From an uncultured Pseudomonadota bacterium (GTDB lineage Bacteria; Pseudomonadota; Gammaproteobacteria; Burkholderiales; Rhodocyclaceae): DNA of 64,000 nt. A program made the position numbers and the translations under genes. The notes beneath the pieces were generated by a model. It was not told the origin of the DNA. It did not search any database and saw nothing but the letters and a program-made list of their open reading frames with translations. Below, piece by piece: positions 55,960-64,000 of this stretch. The first letter of the stretch is position 1. Every line of letters begins with the position of its first letter. The stretch is from contig CAJBDJ010000004.1 in the NCBI GenBank assembly GCA_903951825.1, positions 1 through 64,000 on the forward strand, read 5' to 3'.

Positions 55960-56888
55960 TCCGTCAGCGAGGGTTTGTGCTGTTGCCGGTGGTTTTGGCG
56001 ATGACCCTGGTGGCGATGATTGCCTACTCGCTAAATTACGAAAATGGCCGGAACGCGGCCTATCATTCAAGCCAGGCTGACATCGACCGTGCGCGTTACG
56101 CCGCCGAAGCCGGCCTGCAGGCCGCTAATAATCGCATTCAGTTGATGAATTGTGGCGCCTACCCGAGCCAAGCCTCTCCCGTTTCCAACAGCAATTTTGC
56201 AGGTGCCGCTTATTCAGCCTACGCGACGCCCATTGGGATGAATACGTTTACTTTAGATTCAACGGGCACTTACAACGGCAGCAGCGTCACCTTGAGACGT
56301 ACGCCTGTCTATGCCTACCAGCAAGTCGCTAAAGTCTATTCCATGCAACCCGATGCGGTTACGGGAATTGACACCTACATTGCAAAAAATAGCATCGCCA
56401 ATTTCGGGGGGGCGCCGACGATGTACGTCATTTCTAGCAATATCATGCTGCTCAAATTCGATTTATCGATATTTCCCCCGGGCAGTATTCCCAAGTGGGC
56501 GACTTTGTCCTTGACAAATTCTGGGTTTTTTTTTAAAGCCACGCTTTTCCGGCTGCAATCAAGCTGGCTGGAGGCGGGTGCGAACTGGTCTAAGTCTGAT
56601 GGCATAAATGCTTGGATTAGCCCTGGTGGGGATTACCATTCAGATCCTGTCGTTCTCGACATGCCGAGTTGGAGTGTGTTTACACCGATTTCGTATACAA
56701 ATATCGACATCACCGAACTCGCATTCGCCTGGATGAATGGACGTTATCCAAATAGCGGGATACGCATTGCCGCAACACCAACTTTGTTTACTAATGGATA
56801 TCTCATGTTGAGTGACAATGCCACGTCAGCTGCACGCCCCAAACTTGAGGTCGGCTACTGGCTACCCTGCGGAGCCGTACCGCCTTGA
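55956..56888 (+). CDS. PilX/GspK-like pilin with C-terminal DNRLRE-type domain
   Basis: The 310-residue protein has a PilX-type N-terminus (MIRQRGFVLLPVVLAMTLVAM, no Glu at +5, then SSQADIDRARYAAEAGLQAANNRI). Residues ~132-300 resemble the DNRLRE beta domain: DTYIAKNSIANFGGAPTM, LLKFDLSIFPPGSIPKWATL, SSWLEAGANWS, IDITELAFAWMNG and DNATSAARPKLEVGYW. DNRLRE domains occur on extracellular or cell wall proteins. As the GspK-type pilin is expected at the tip, the domain probably faces the outside as an adhesin or binding module. Processing at RG is likely. Confidence 0.82.
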   Translation: MIRQRGFVLLPVVLAMTLVAMIAYSLNYENGRNAAYHSSQADIDRARYAAEAGLQAANNRIQLMNCGAYPSQASPVSNSNFAGAAYSAYATPIGMNTFTLDSTGTYNGSSVTLRRTPVYAYQQVAKVYSMQPDAVTGIDTYIAKNSIANFGGAPTMYVISSNIMLLKFDLSIFPPGSIPKWATLSLTNSGFFFKATLFRLQSSWLEAGANWSKSDGINAWISPGGDYHSDPVVLDMPSWSVFTPISYTNIDITELAFAWMNGRYPNSGIRIAATPTLFTNGYLMLSDNATSAARPKLEVGYWLPCGAVPP

Positions 56889-56987
56889 CATTCGCGCAAA
56901 CCCGGCCGGAAATTGGTGTGCTGATCGTTACTCGGGGGCGCTTAGGCCTTATCATGACGTATACAACTTTGAGCCCTGACACAGCCA

Positions 56988-58124
56988 ATGAGTTTTTCGT
57001 TTTCTGACCTGCTCAAGCCTTATCGAAACTTGGTGACGCGGCTCACCAAGATGCCCCGTATCGGGCTTTATGTCGGGCACGAAGCGGTCAATCTTGTGCA
57101 AATGGAAGAGGCCGGTCAATCATTGCGCATTCGGGCGATTGCTGCGTTGCCTTTCCCCGATGCCCGTGAGGCCGTGCTCCATGACACTAAGGGATTCAAG
57201 GCTCTGCTCGAACGGGCTCGCAGTATCCAGCCGTTTTCCGGCAAGCATGTGGTTTCGAGTCTGTCCAGTAGCGAAGTCAAGACCAGTATGGTGATTTTCA
57301 AGCGCCAGAAGGGGCTCAGTGATGAGCAGGCGCTGGTTGCCGAATTACGCGAGCGGATGCAGGGTGATCTGGGTGAGTCAGTGGTGGACTTTATGGCACT
57401 GCGGCACCTTGATCCCGATGTTGAGGTGGGCGAGGCGCTGGTGGCAATTGCGCCACGCAAAAACGTTTTGGCCTATCTTGATGCCCTCTCCGCGGCCGGG
57501 CTTCATGTGGACGCACTTGATGTCGGTCCCAATGCGCTGTCGCGCCTGGTTCGCCATTCAGGTGCGCTGAAGTGGCGAGAGTTTCCCAAGTTGCCGAATG
57601 CTTTGTTGATCAACGTCGGTCTGCACTCGACCTTCTTGAGCATTATCTGGGGACGCCGCCTGATTCTTGACCGGCCGGTGGATTTTTCCGAGAAGCGCCT
57701 GCTGGAGCGCTTGGTAAAAGTGCTCGGTATGTCCGACGCGCTCGCCCTGAGTCTCTTGCGAAGCATGGAAGAACCGGGCGAGTCAGCCGAGGACGCGAGA
57801 AAAACCGTCATTGAGGTCTTGCGTCCGGAGATGTCGGCGCTGCAGCAGGAAATCAATCGCACGCTGGTTTATATGGCCTCGAAAACACGCGGAAAATCAG
57901 TTGACATCATTTTTCTTTCTGGCTGTGTCGCGCGCTATCCCGGCCTCCTCAGTGGCTTCCAGCAATCTTTGCAAGTCCCCGTCTGCGTTCTTAATCCGCT
58001 GACACTTTTTGCTTCCGGACCCCAGGCGGCAACGTTCGACACCTCATTGGGTCTGCGTCCCGGCATTGTTCTGGCCAGCGGGCTGGCTTTGCACAACATC
58101 GAAGAGCCCGATACATGGACCTGA
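56988..58124 (+). CDS. PilM-like actin-fold protein
   Basis: The 378-residue protein has the PilM/FtsA-like fold with IGLYVGHEAVNLVQM near the N-terminus, a central NALSRLVRH and the ATP-binding segment IIFLSGCVARYPGLL near residue ~315. PilM binds PilN on the cytoplasmic side of the pilus alignment complex. It resembles MSHA-type MshI as well. A 99-base gap precedes it, and its end overlaps the next gene by ten bases. Confidence 0.82.
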   Translation: MSFSFSDLLKPYRNLVTRLTKMPRIGLYVGHEAVNLVQMEEAGQSLRIRAIAALPFPDAREAVLHDTKGFKALLERARSIQPFSGKHVVSSLSSSEVKTSMVIFKRQKGLSDEQALVAELRERMQGDLGESVVDFMALRHLDPDVEVGEALVAIAPRKNVLAYLDALSAAGLHVDALDVGPNALSRLVRHSGALKWREFPKLPNALLINVGLHSTFLSIIWGRRLILDRPVDFSEKRLLERLVKVLGMSDALALSLLRSMEEPGESAEDARKTVIEVLRPEMSALQQEINRTLVYMASKTRGKSVDIIFLSGCVARYPGLLSGFQQSLQVPVCVLNPLTLFASGPQAATFDTSLGLRPGIVLASGLALHNIEEPDTWT

Positions 58125-58750
58125 TCCCGGCAGATTTCAGGCGCCTGCGTCGAGTCAGGTCTTATTTGCGTGCCACATTGTTTGCGCTTGGCCTGCTGCT
58201 CATCATTTTTCTGCTCGGCTGGCTCGGCTTGCAAACTCTGGTGAGCCGCGAACAGCAGCAAATTTCTCGTTTGCAACAGGACGATGGACGGTTTCAGCGG
58301 GATCAGTCCAGCCTTGCTGAGCTCCGTCAGAAGCGACAGCAGATCGAAGAACAGCTGAATACTCTGGCCGGGTTGCGCGGCGGTGACCAGGTGGCAAAGT
58401 TGCTGCGCGCCATTGACGCTGCTCACACAACCGGAATCTGGCTCGACAACATGCAAATGCACCGCGCGACCGATAGCCTTGTCAAACCCGAATCCCCGTC
58501 TGCTAACACGTTGGGCGGACTGCTCGGAAAAATACAGGGCGTCGGCAATGCGCCTGGCAGTGGCGTCAATATCGTCGGACATGCGCTTGACCACACGCAT
58601 CTTGCCGAATTTATGAAAAAGCTGAGTGATCAGCCTGGCATGGCTCGACTGTATTTGATTGAGACCAGGCCGCGTGGCGCTGCCGATATCGACGTGATCG
58701 ATTTCACCTTGTTCATGCAACTGGAGACCTTGAAAAGCGCCCGCCAATGA
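58115..58750 (+). CDS. PilN-like assembly protein
   Basis: The 211-residue protein has a short cytoplasmic N-terminus (DLIPADFRRLRRVRSYLRA), one transmembrane segment (~28-50), a coiled-coil (LVSREQQQISRLQQDDGRF) and a periplasmic PilN/GspL-like domain. The N-terminus would bind the PilM-like protein. It overlaps pilO by four bases (ATGA). Confidence 0.85.
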   Translation: MDLIPADFRRLRRVRSYLRATLFALGLLLIIFLLGWLGLQTLVSREQQQISRLQQDDGRFQRDQSSLAELRQKRQQIEEQLNTLAGLRGGDQVAKLLRAIDAAHTTGIWLDNMQMHRATDSLVKPESPSANTLGGLLGKIQGVGNAPGSGVNIVGHALDHTHLAEFMKKLSDQPGMARLYLIETRPRGAADIDVIDFTLFMQLETLKSARQ

Positions 58751-59328
58751 TGAGCCGTCTCACCCAACTCCTGCTCAGGGTCGATGTACGCCTGGTGCCC
58801 CTCATAGCGCTCTCTCTCGTTCTTTTTCTGGCGCTTGAGGGGTGGTTGCTGGTGTTGCGCAAGCCGTTTGCGGAATACCGGCAATTGAAACTGCAACGTG
58901 ATTCACTGGAGGTGGGAATCGGTGCGCGAGCAACGCCTTCAGTCGAACTCGAGCAATTGGTCGGCGACTTGAAGGTGGCGTCGGAACGCCTGAATGGCCA
59001 ATTTGCCTTGGCATCCGCCGGTGATCGAGTGGTTTCGTCGTTGATGGAAACACTCGATCACTCGGCGCGCAAGCACGGATTGAAATTGTCTTCGATCAAA
59101 CCGCTGGAGTCGCGAGTCGTCTCGGGATTTGAGGAAATTCCCTTCGATGTCAGTGCCAGCGGAGCTTATCTGCCACTTTGCGAGTGGCTGCTGAGCCTCG
59201 GAGATTCGCTGGGTGGCAATATTTCAATCAGCGATTTTGAAATACGCGCGCAGGAGGCAAGTGGCAAAGTCGAGCTTTCCTTGAAATTGGCGCTGTATCT
59301 TCCATCGTCGGGGCGGGTTGCACCGTGA
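58747..59328 (+). CDS. PilO-like assembly protein
   Basis: The 193-residue protein has one transmembrane segment (~18-36), a helical stretch and a C-terminal ferredoxin-like domain with the PilO pattern. It would dimerise with the PilN-like protein in the periplasm. Its stop overlaps the next GTG start by four bases. Confidence 0.82.
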   Translation: MMSRLTQLLLRVDVRLVPLIALSLVLFLALEGWLLVLRKPFAEYRQLKLQRDSLEVGIGARATPSVELEQLVGDLKVASERLNGQFALASAGDRVVSSLMETLDHSARKHGLKLSSIKPLESRVVSGFEEIPFDVSASGAYLPLCEWLLSLGDSLGGNISISDFEIRAQEASGKVELSLKLALYLPSSGRVAP

Positions 59329-59702
59329 GCAGGCGGCACTACCTCATGCTTTTTTGCCTTGGTTTGCTACTTGGTCGCGACCTGAGCGCCGAGCCGTTGC
59401 GCCACGACCCCTTTGCCAGGCCGCTACTTGTCCCGCGCGGAGCGGGCGGGATGCCTGCAATGCCCGCCGGAGAAGGCGTTGAGGCCATGAACTGGGCGCC
59501 ACAGATTAGTTTGTTGATGAGCGCCGGGCGCGACTCAATGGCGGTGGTCAATGGGACGGTCGTCCGCCTGGGCGAAGAAATTGATGGTTATCGCCTTGTC
59601 CGCGTTGCTCAGGGAGAGGCGGTCTTCATGAAAGATGGAAAACGTATGACGATACAATTGAAGCCTTCGGCGACGAGTAAACCAAGTAAAGAGAGCAAGT
59701 GA
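59325..59702 (+). CDS. PilP/GspC-like pilot/alignment protein
   Basis: The 125-residue protein starts with GTG, has a short hydrophobic leader (LMLFCLGLLLG) and a small PilP-type beta domain with the segment RLGEEIDGYRLVRVAQGEAVFMKDGKRM. It would connect the PilN-PilO complex to the secretin. It is smaller than most PilP and lacks a clear lipobox. It overlaps the secretin gene by one base. Confidence 0.8.
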   Translation: MSRRHYLMLFCLGLLLGRDLSAEPLRHDPFARPLLVPRGAGGMPAMPAGEGVEAMNWAPQISLLMSAGRDSMAVVNGTVVRLGEEIDGYRLVRVAQGEAVFMKDGKRMTIQLKPSATSKPSKESK

Positions 59703-61081
59703 TGAGGAAGTTGCGAATCCGTGTTTTTTGCATTCTTTTGGGATGCTTCCCGGTTTTGACGGGACTCGCTGCCGATTTGAAAAAAGTCGAGCAAAAGGCC
59801 GAGCAAAAAGTCGAACGTGAGCGGTTTTCCTTGAGTTTTCGTGATGCGCCGATACAGGAGGTTTTCGATGTGCTCTCGCGCAAGGATCGCGTCAACATCA
59901 TCCTCGGGCGCAATGTCAGCGGCAATGTTTCGGTCAACCTCTACGATGTGACGGTTCGTGATGCGATTTACCGGGTAGCCGAAGCCGGCGGCTATACCGT
60001 TGAATATCGAGATGGCGACTACATTGTGGCCGATCGCAAGGAGGCCGGTGTTGAGAACCCTGGAGCTTTCGTCCAGTTACGCACTTTCAAGGTCAATTAC
60101 AGCGATCCGCGTCAGGTTGCCGAAATTTTGACCAAACACATGTCACGCTTTGGCAAAGTGACCCCGTTGTTCCAGCGACGGATGGTCGTCATTGAAGACC
60201 TGCCCAGTTTTATAGAGCGCTCTGCCAAATTGCTCGAAGAGCTCGATCAACAGCCGCAACAGGTGCTGATCGAGGCGCGCGTACTGGAGATTGTTCTCGA
60301 TGATGGCGAGGTTTTCGGCGTCGATTGGAGCAAGGTCTTCGGCAGCAGGACACCGGGGGGCACGACCGGCAGTTTTGGCACCAACGGTTTGTCCCAGGGA
60401 AGCGCCGCCGCCGGCCCGAGGAGCAGCGGATTTTTCTTCAGTCTGGTCAACAGCAATCTCGATGTTTTTCTTGAGGCACAGGCCACGCGCAGCCGGGTTC
60501 GCACGATTTCCTCGCCGAAACTGCTGGCCATCGAGAATCAGGAGGCCAAAACGGTCATTGGCAACAGCACCGGCTACAAGCTGACGACGACGATCAATCA
60601 GGTAACGACCGAAAGCATCCAGTTTCTCGAATCAGGCGTCATTCTCAGGGTGACACCATCGGTTGACCAACAGGGTCGAATTCTGATCAAGGTGCATCCT
60701 GAAGTCAGTTCGGCAACCATCAATGCCGGCATTCCCAGCAAAAAGAGTACTGAGGTCACCACCGAGTTTTTGTGTGAGGACGGGCAGTCGGTTTTCATTG
60801 GCGGCTTGCTGAAAAGGAGCGGTCTGGCCGAATCGACTGGCATCCCCTGGCTTGGCACTTTGCCCGTCATTGGCAAGCTGTTCTCGACCAGCACGGAAAC
60901 CGTCAACAATGTTGAAACCGTCGTCATTATTACCCCGCGCCTTGTCCGCGATATTCGCGAACTGGGCGAATACGGCGGCCAGAAGCGGGAGCAGATTGAC
61001 CGCGCCAACGAATTGATCATCGATCAGGAGTTGCGCTTGGCACCCCGGCTAAGAGAAGAGGCACCGGACGCCTCGTTATGA
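59702..61081 (+). CDS. type IV pilus/type II secretion secretin (PilQ/GspD/MshL-like)
   Basis: The 459-residue protein has a signal peptide (cleavage near residue 22), an STN/N0-like domain (SFRDAPIQEVFDVLS), an N-domain with VQLRTFKVNYSDPRQVAEIL, and the C-terminal secretin barrel with EARVLEI, SRVRTISSPKLLAIENQEA, and the final PWLGTLPVIGKLF and VVIITPRLV. It forms the outer-membrane pore. It is shorter than PilQ and closer in size to MshL. The C-terminus has no S-domain tail. It ends the cluster. Confidence 0.93.
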   Translation: MRKLRIRVFCILLGCFPVLTGLAADLKKVEQKAEQKVERERFSLSFRDAPIQEVFDVLSRKDRVNIILGRNVSGNVSVNLYDVTVRDAIYRVAEAGGYTVEYRDGDYIVADRKEAGVENPGAFVQLRTFKVNYSDPRQVAEILTKHMSRFGKVTPLFQRRMVVIEDLPSFIERSAKLLEELDQQPQQVLIEARVLEIVLDDGEVFGVDWSKVFGSRTPGGTTGSFGTNGLSQGSAAAGPRSSGFFFSLVNSNLDVFLEAQATRSRVRTISSPKLLAIENQEAKTVIGNSTGYKLTTTINQVTTESIQFLESGVILRVTPSVDQQGRILIKVHPEVSSATINAGIPSKKSTEVTTEFLCEDGQSVFIGGLLKRSGLAESTGIPWLGTLPVIGKLFSTSTETVNNVETVVIITPRLVRDIRELGEYGGQKREQIDRANELIIDQELRLAPRLREEAPDASL

Positions 61082-61142
61082 GCGCAGCTTTGGTGGCAAG
61101 CCCCTCCTCCCCCTTGATCGGCCACGTCATCGAAGATGGACA

Positions 61143-61931
61143 ATGACCTCGGACTGCGCACTGGCGGGCAAAACCATCGTCGTCACACGCCCCCTGGCAC
61201 AAGCACGAGGATTGGCTGAGGCAATTGCGGCGGCGGGTGGGCAGGCGATGATTTTCCCCCTGCTCGAAATTTCTGCCTCGAGCGATCCGCGCCCCTTGGC
61301 GCAGGTAATTGAACGCCTCGATACCTACGACCTGGCGATTTTCATCAGCCCCAATGCCGTCGCCTTCGCCCTGCCCGTCATTTTGGCGCACAGCCCCTGG
61401 CCATCGCGCCTCCAGCCGGCGGCGGTCGGCCAGGGAACCGTCAAGGCGCTGGCCGCGCACGGACTAACCGGCTGTCTCGCACCGCGCCAGCGTTTCGATT
61501 CCGAGGCCTTGTTGGCGTTGCCCGAACTGGCTTCGGTCGCCGGCAAAAGGATTGCCATTTTTCGCGGTGAGGGTGGGCGTGAATTGCTGGCCGATACGCT
61601 AATCAGTCGTGGTGCCTGCGTCGATTGTGTGGCCTGCTACCGACGTTCGGCGCCGGCCTCGGATGGAAGCCCGCTGCTTGCTGCCTGGCGTCGCGGTGAG
61701 ATCGACGCGCTCACCCTCTCCAGCAGCGAAGGTTTGCGCCACTTGTGCGCCTTGCTCGACGATGAAGGGTGGCGTTTTTTGCAAGCGACGCCACTTTTCG
61801 TCACTCATGCGCGAATTGGCGAGAATGCGCTGAATGCAGGATTGAACAAGATTATTCTGAGCAGCCCTGATGATGGCGGTATAGTCACCGCTTTGCTGGC
61901 GCATACATGGTCGCTGTCAGCGAAGCAATGA
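61143..61931 (+). CDS. hemD: uroporphyrinogen-III synthase
   Basis: The 262-residue protein follows the poorly conserved HemD fold: IVVTRPLAQARGLAEAI at the start, FPLLEISAS, FISPNAVAFAL, VGQGTVKALAAHG, and ALTLSSSEGLRHL near the end. It closes hydroxymethylbilane to uroporphyrinogen III. It follows the secretin by 61 bases, while its usual neighbour hemC lies on the other side of the cluster. Confidence 0.92.
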   Translation: MTSDCALAGKTIVVTRPLAQARGLAEAIAAAGGQAMIFPLLEISASSDPRPLAQVIERLDTYDLAIFISPNAVAFALPVILAHSPWPSRLQPAAVGQGTVKALAAHGLTGCLAPRQRFDSEALLALPELASVAGKRIAIFRGEGGRELLADTLISRGACVDCVACYRRSAPASDGSPLLAAWRRGEIDALTLSSSEGLRHLCALLDDEGWRFLQATPLFVTHARIGENALNAGLNKIILSSPDDGGIVTALLAHTWSLSAKQ

Positions 61932-61993
61932 GGAAAACCGGAATTGCAAGGCGAGCACGCCTTTTTGAATGACCACCAGAAGGGGATGGAAAA

Positions 61994-62233
61994 ATGTTGA
62001 ATATCGATATGCGGAAAATTTACAACTTCTACCCTGTCGAACCGGCGCCCGATGCCGGCAATCTGCCGACTGGCGGGGATATTTATTACGAGTGTCTCGA
62101 CTGCCAGATGGTCGTCAATTCAGTGCCGCACATCAAGGCAGCCTGCGCCTGCGGAAACCTGAGCGGTGGCGCCGGCGATCTGGTCGTTAAAAACCCGCAG
62201 CGCGTGCGGGTTGTGCGTGGCAAATTGAAATAA
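61994..62233 (+). CDS. small cysteine-rich protein of unknown function
   Basis: This 79-residue protein has CLDC and CAC motifs (YYECLDCQMVVNSVPH and AACACGN), which could make a small zinc site. A good start follows AAGGGG. No signal peptide is visible. I do not recognise the family. It lies between hemD and the convergent hemF. Confidence 0.65.
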   Translation: MLNIDMRKIYNFYPVEPAPDAGNLPTGGDIYYECLDCQMVVNSVPHIKAACACGNLSGGAGDLVVKNPQRVRVVRGKLK

Positions 62234-62250
62234 ATCTCAGACCGGGTTTT

Positions 62251-63177
62251 TCATATCCAGTCTTGCGGCTTGAGAAAGACTTCATACAACTCGGCCTCCG
62301 GCGTGCCGGCTTGCGGAGTCCAGTCGTAACGCCATTTGACGATGGGCGGCAGAGACATCAGGATGGACTCGGTACGCCCGCCCGATTGCAGGCCGAACAG
62401 GGTGCCGCGATCCCAGACCAGATTGAATTCGACGTAACGGCCGCGCCGATAGGCCTGGAAATCACGTTCCCGCTCGCCGTAAGCACGGTTCCGACGCTTG
62501 GCGAGTACCGGCAGGTAAGCGGCGGTAAAGGCGTTGCCGACGGCTTGCGTGAGTTCGAAACAGCGTGTGAATCCACCTTCGTTCAGATCGTCGAAAAAGA
62601 TGCCGCCGACCCCACGCGGTTCGTTGCGATGCTTGAGGAAAAAGTACTCATCACACCATGTTTTGTATTTCGGATAGGTCTCGGCGCCGAACGGCGTCAG
62701 TGCCGCCTTGCAGGTTTGATGAAAATGGGCGACATCGTCGCGTTGGCCGTAATAAGGCGTCATGTCCATGCCGCCGCCGAACCAGAAAACATCGTCGGCG
62801 CCCGGCTGGCTGGCAACGAAGCAGCGAACGTTCATGTGCGCCGTCGGGCAGTAGGGGTTGCGCGGGTGCAGAACCAGCGAAACACCCATGGCCTCCCAGG
62901 CGCGACCGGCCAGGTGGGGGCGGACGGCGGTCGCCGAAGCGGGCAGCGAGGCACCCTTGACATGCGAAAAATTGACGCCGCCGCGTTCGAAGAAGGCGCC
63001 TTCCTCAATCAAACGGGAAATGCCGCCACCGCCCTCCGGTCGCTGCCAGCTGTCGCTGCGGAAAGATTGCCCGTCGAAGGCCTCCAGTTCGTCAACGATA
63101 CGGCTTTGCAAACCCCTGAACCAGGTTTGCAACGCTTGCCGGTCAACCCGGTCACCGTCGGCTTCAGGCATTGTCAT
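62251..63177 (-). CDS. hemF: coproporphyrinogen III oxidase, aerobic
   Basis: The 308-residue protein has HemF motifs: [25 protein letters not shown], the catalytic HMNVRCF near residue ~120, [13 protein letters not shown], and [16 protein letters not shown], followed by [31 protein letters not shown]. It decarboxylates coproporphyrinogen III with O2 to protoporphyrinogen IX. The start at 63177 overlaps purD by 14 bases; 63171 is an alternative. The presence of hemF indicates aerobic heme synthesis. Confidence 0.95.
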   Translation of the reverse strand: MTMPEADGDRVDRQALQTWFRGLQSRIVDELEAFDGQSFRSDSWQRPEGGGGISRLIEEGAFFERGGVNFSHVKGASLPASATAVRPHLAGRAWEAMGVSLVLHPRNPYCPTAHMNVRCFVASQPGADDVFWFGGGMDMTPYYGQRDDVAHFHQTCKAALTPFGAETYPKYKTWCDEYFFLKHRNEPRGVGGIFFDDLNEGGFTRCFELTQAVGNAFTAAYLPVLAKRRNRAYGERERDFQAYRRGRYVEFNLVWDRGTLFGLQSGGRTESILMSLPPIVKWRYDWTPQAGTPEAELYEVFLKPQDWI

Positions 63178-64000
63178 TTGCGGCCTTGTCTTCGGCGCGT
63201 CGCAGGTGGGGCGGCGGTACGCCGAGGGCGCGATAGCCGATATCGGTGCGATATTGCATGCCGTCGAAATGGATCCTGGCGGCCGCTTCGTAGGCTTGTT
63301 TCTGTGCCAGCCTGACATTTTCGCCGAGCGCTGTCACACACAAGACGCGGCCGCCGCTGGTGACGACCTGGTCGCCGGCGAGCGCGGTGCCGGCATGAAA
63401 AACATGAACGTCGTCGCTGAACGTGTTCCTGGCCGGTAGGCCGCTGATGACATCGCCGCGGCGCGGGGTTTCCGGGTAATTGGCCGCGGCGAGGACGACA
63501 CCGAGGCCGACGCGGCGATCCCATTCGGCGTCGACGGTGTCCAGCGTGCCGTCAATTGCGTGCTCAAGCAGTTTGACCAGATCAGACTTCAGGCGCATCA
63601 GAATCGGCTGGGTTTCCGGGTCGCCCATGCGGCAGTTGAATTCCAGCGTTTTGACCGAGCCATCCTTGCTGATCATCAGGCCGGCGTAGAGAAAGCCGGT
63701 GTACGGGATGCCGTCGGCCGCCATGCCGCGCACGGTCGGCAGGATGATCTCGCGCATCGCCCGCGCATGAACCTCCGGGGTGACCACCGGCGCCGGTGAA
63801 TAGGCGCCCATGCCACCGGTGTTGGGGCCGGTATCAGCGTTGCCGATGCGTTTGTGATCCTGACTGGAAGCCAGCGCCAGAACATTTTTGCCGTCGACCA
63901 TGACGATGAAACTGGCTTCCTCGCCTTCAAGGAATTCTTCGATGACGACTCGGGCGCCGGCATTGCCGAGCTTATTGCCGGACAGCATGTCGTCAATCGC
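63164..64000 (-). CDS. purD: phosphoribosylamine-glycine ligase, partial (5' end beyond window)
   Basis: The 279 visible residues correspond to the middle and C-terminal part of PurD. They include [49 protein letters not shown] and [15 protein letters not shown]-grasp metal site, then the C domain ending VAL-like residues. It ligates glycine to phosphoribosylamine in purine synthesis. The start codon lies to the right of the window. It is upstream of hemF with overlap, so both may be co-transcribed. Confidence 0.95.
   Translation of the reverse strand, partial: AIDDMLSGNKLGNAGARVVIEEFLEGEEASFIVMVDGKNVLALASSQDHKRIGNADTGPNTGGMGAYSPAPVVTPEVHARAMREIILPTVRGMAADGIPYTGFLYAGLMISKDGSVKTLEFNCRMGDPETQPILMRLKSDLVKLLEHAIDGTLDTVDAEWDRRVGLGVVLAAANYPETPRRGDVISGLPARNTFSDDVHVFHAGTALAGDQVVTSGGRVLCVTALGENVRLAQKQAYEAAARIHFDGMQYRTDIGYRALGVPPPHLRRAEDKAANDNA

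Noticed and set aside
62263-63315. A 350-codon plus-strand frame over hemF
   Set aside because: hemF on the other strand has clear catalytic motifs; the antisense frame has none.

Overview
The window looks like a chromosomal segment of a betaproteobacterium, most likely in the Rhodocyclales (Dechloromonas/Azonexus/Accumulibacter-like). This is inferred from moderately high G+C, the mix of central-metabolism genes, thiosulfate oxidation genes and type IV pilus genes, and the typical protein sequences; no rRNA or other direct taxonomic marker is present. There are no tRNA or rRNA genes, no CRISPR array and no recognisable transposase.

Layout from left to right. (1) 1-1071: a MOSC-domain gene flanked by 25-bp direct repeats and followed by an attC-like inverted element, so it looks like an inserted cassette next to a lytic transglycosylase gene. 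(2) 1077-6712: slt, a 5-formyl-THF cyclo-ligase gene, a small membrane protein, a PatB/MalY C-S lyase, a degenerate EAL protein and riboflavin synthase. (3) 6768-15811: a propionyl-CoA/methylmalonyl-CoA operon (pccA, pccB, meaB, mutase), interrupted by a DUF433/DUF5615 toxin-antitoxin-like pair. It faces a divergent GntR/FCD regulator, with a perfect inverted repeat between them, and an enoyl-CoA hydratase follows. (4) 15798-23601: a TauE-like permease and a type IV pilus minor-pilin operon (fimT, pilV, pilW, pilX, pilY1, pilE). (5) 23763-34352: a sulfur-oxidation island with soxCDYZAXB and a rhodanese on the minus strand, and a cytochrome c, a flavocytochrome c sulfide dehydrogenase subunit, a SoxH-like metallo-hydrolase and another cytochrome c on the plus strand. 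Hairpins lie inside the sox operon. (6) 34383-39769: nikR and a nickel permease with a NikR-type operator, a zinc-ribbon protein, gabD and a class I CoA-transferase. (7) 39799-46629: argH, an OmpA-like lipoprotein, pepN, a TPMT-like methyltransferase, a thioredoxin-like protein and hemC. (8) 46806-61081: a compact, strongly translationally coupled cluster encoding a histidine kinase, response regulator, GAF-HD-GYP protein, STAS-GspE fusion ATPase, PilC/GspF, five pilin-like proteins, PilMNOP-like proteins and a secretin. (9) 61143-64000: hemD, a small Cys-rich protein, hemF and the start-truncated purD.

The most unusual region is (8). It is a second type IV pilus/type II secretion-like machine lying exactly between hemC and hemD. 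Its assembly ATPase carries an N-terminal STAS domain, its GspK/PilX-like pilin carries a C-terminal DNRLRE-type domain, and a complete two-component plus HD-GYP module is coupled in front of it. No prepilin peptidase, retraction ATPase or PilY1 is encoded with it, so it presumably borrows the peptidase of the canonical pilus system whose minor pilins lie in region (4).

Metabolically, the Sox system with SoxCD should oxidise thiosulfate fully to sulfate, and FccAB-type proteins should oxidise sulfide. The propionyl-CoA genes feed succinyl-CoA. Nickel uptake is under NikR. Three heme-synthesis genes (hemC, hemD, hemF) bracket the second pilus-like cluster.
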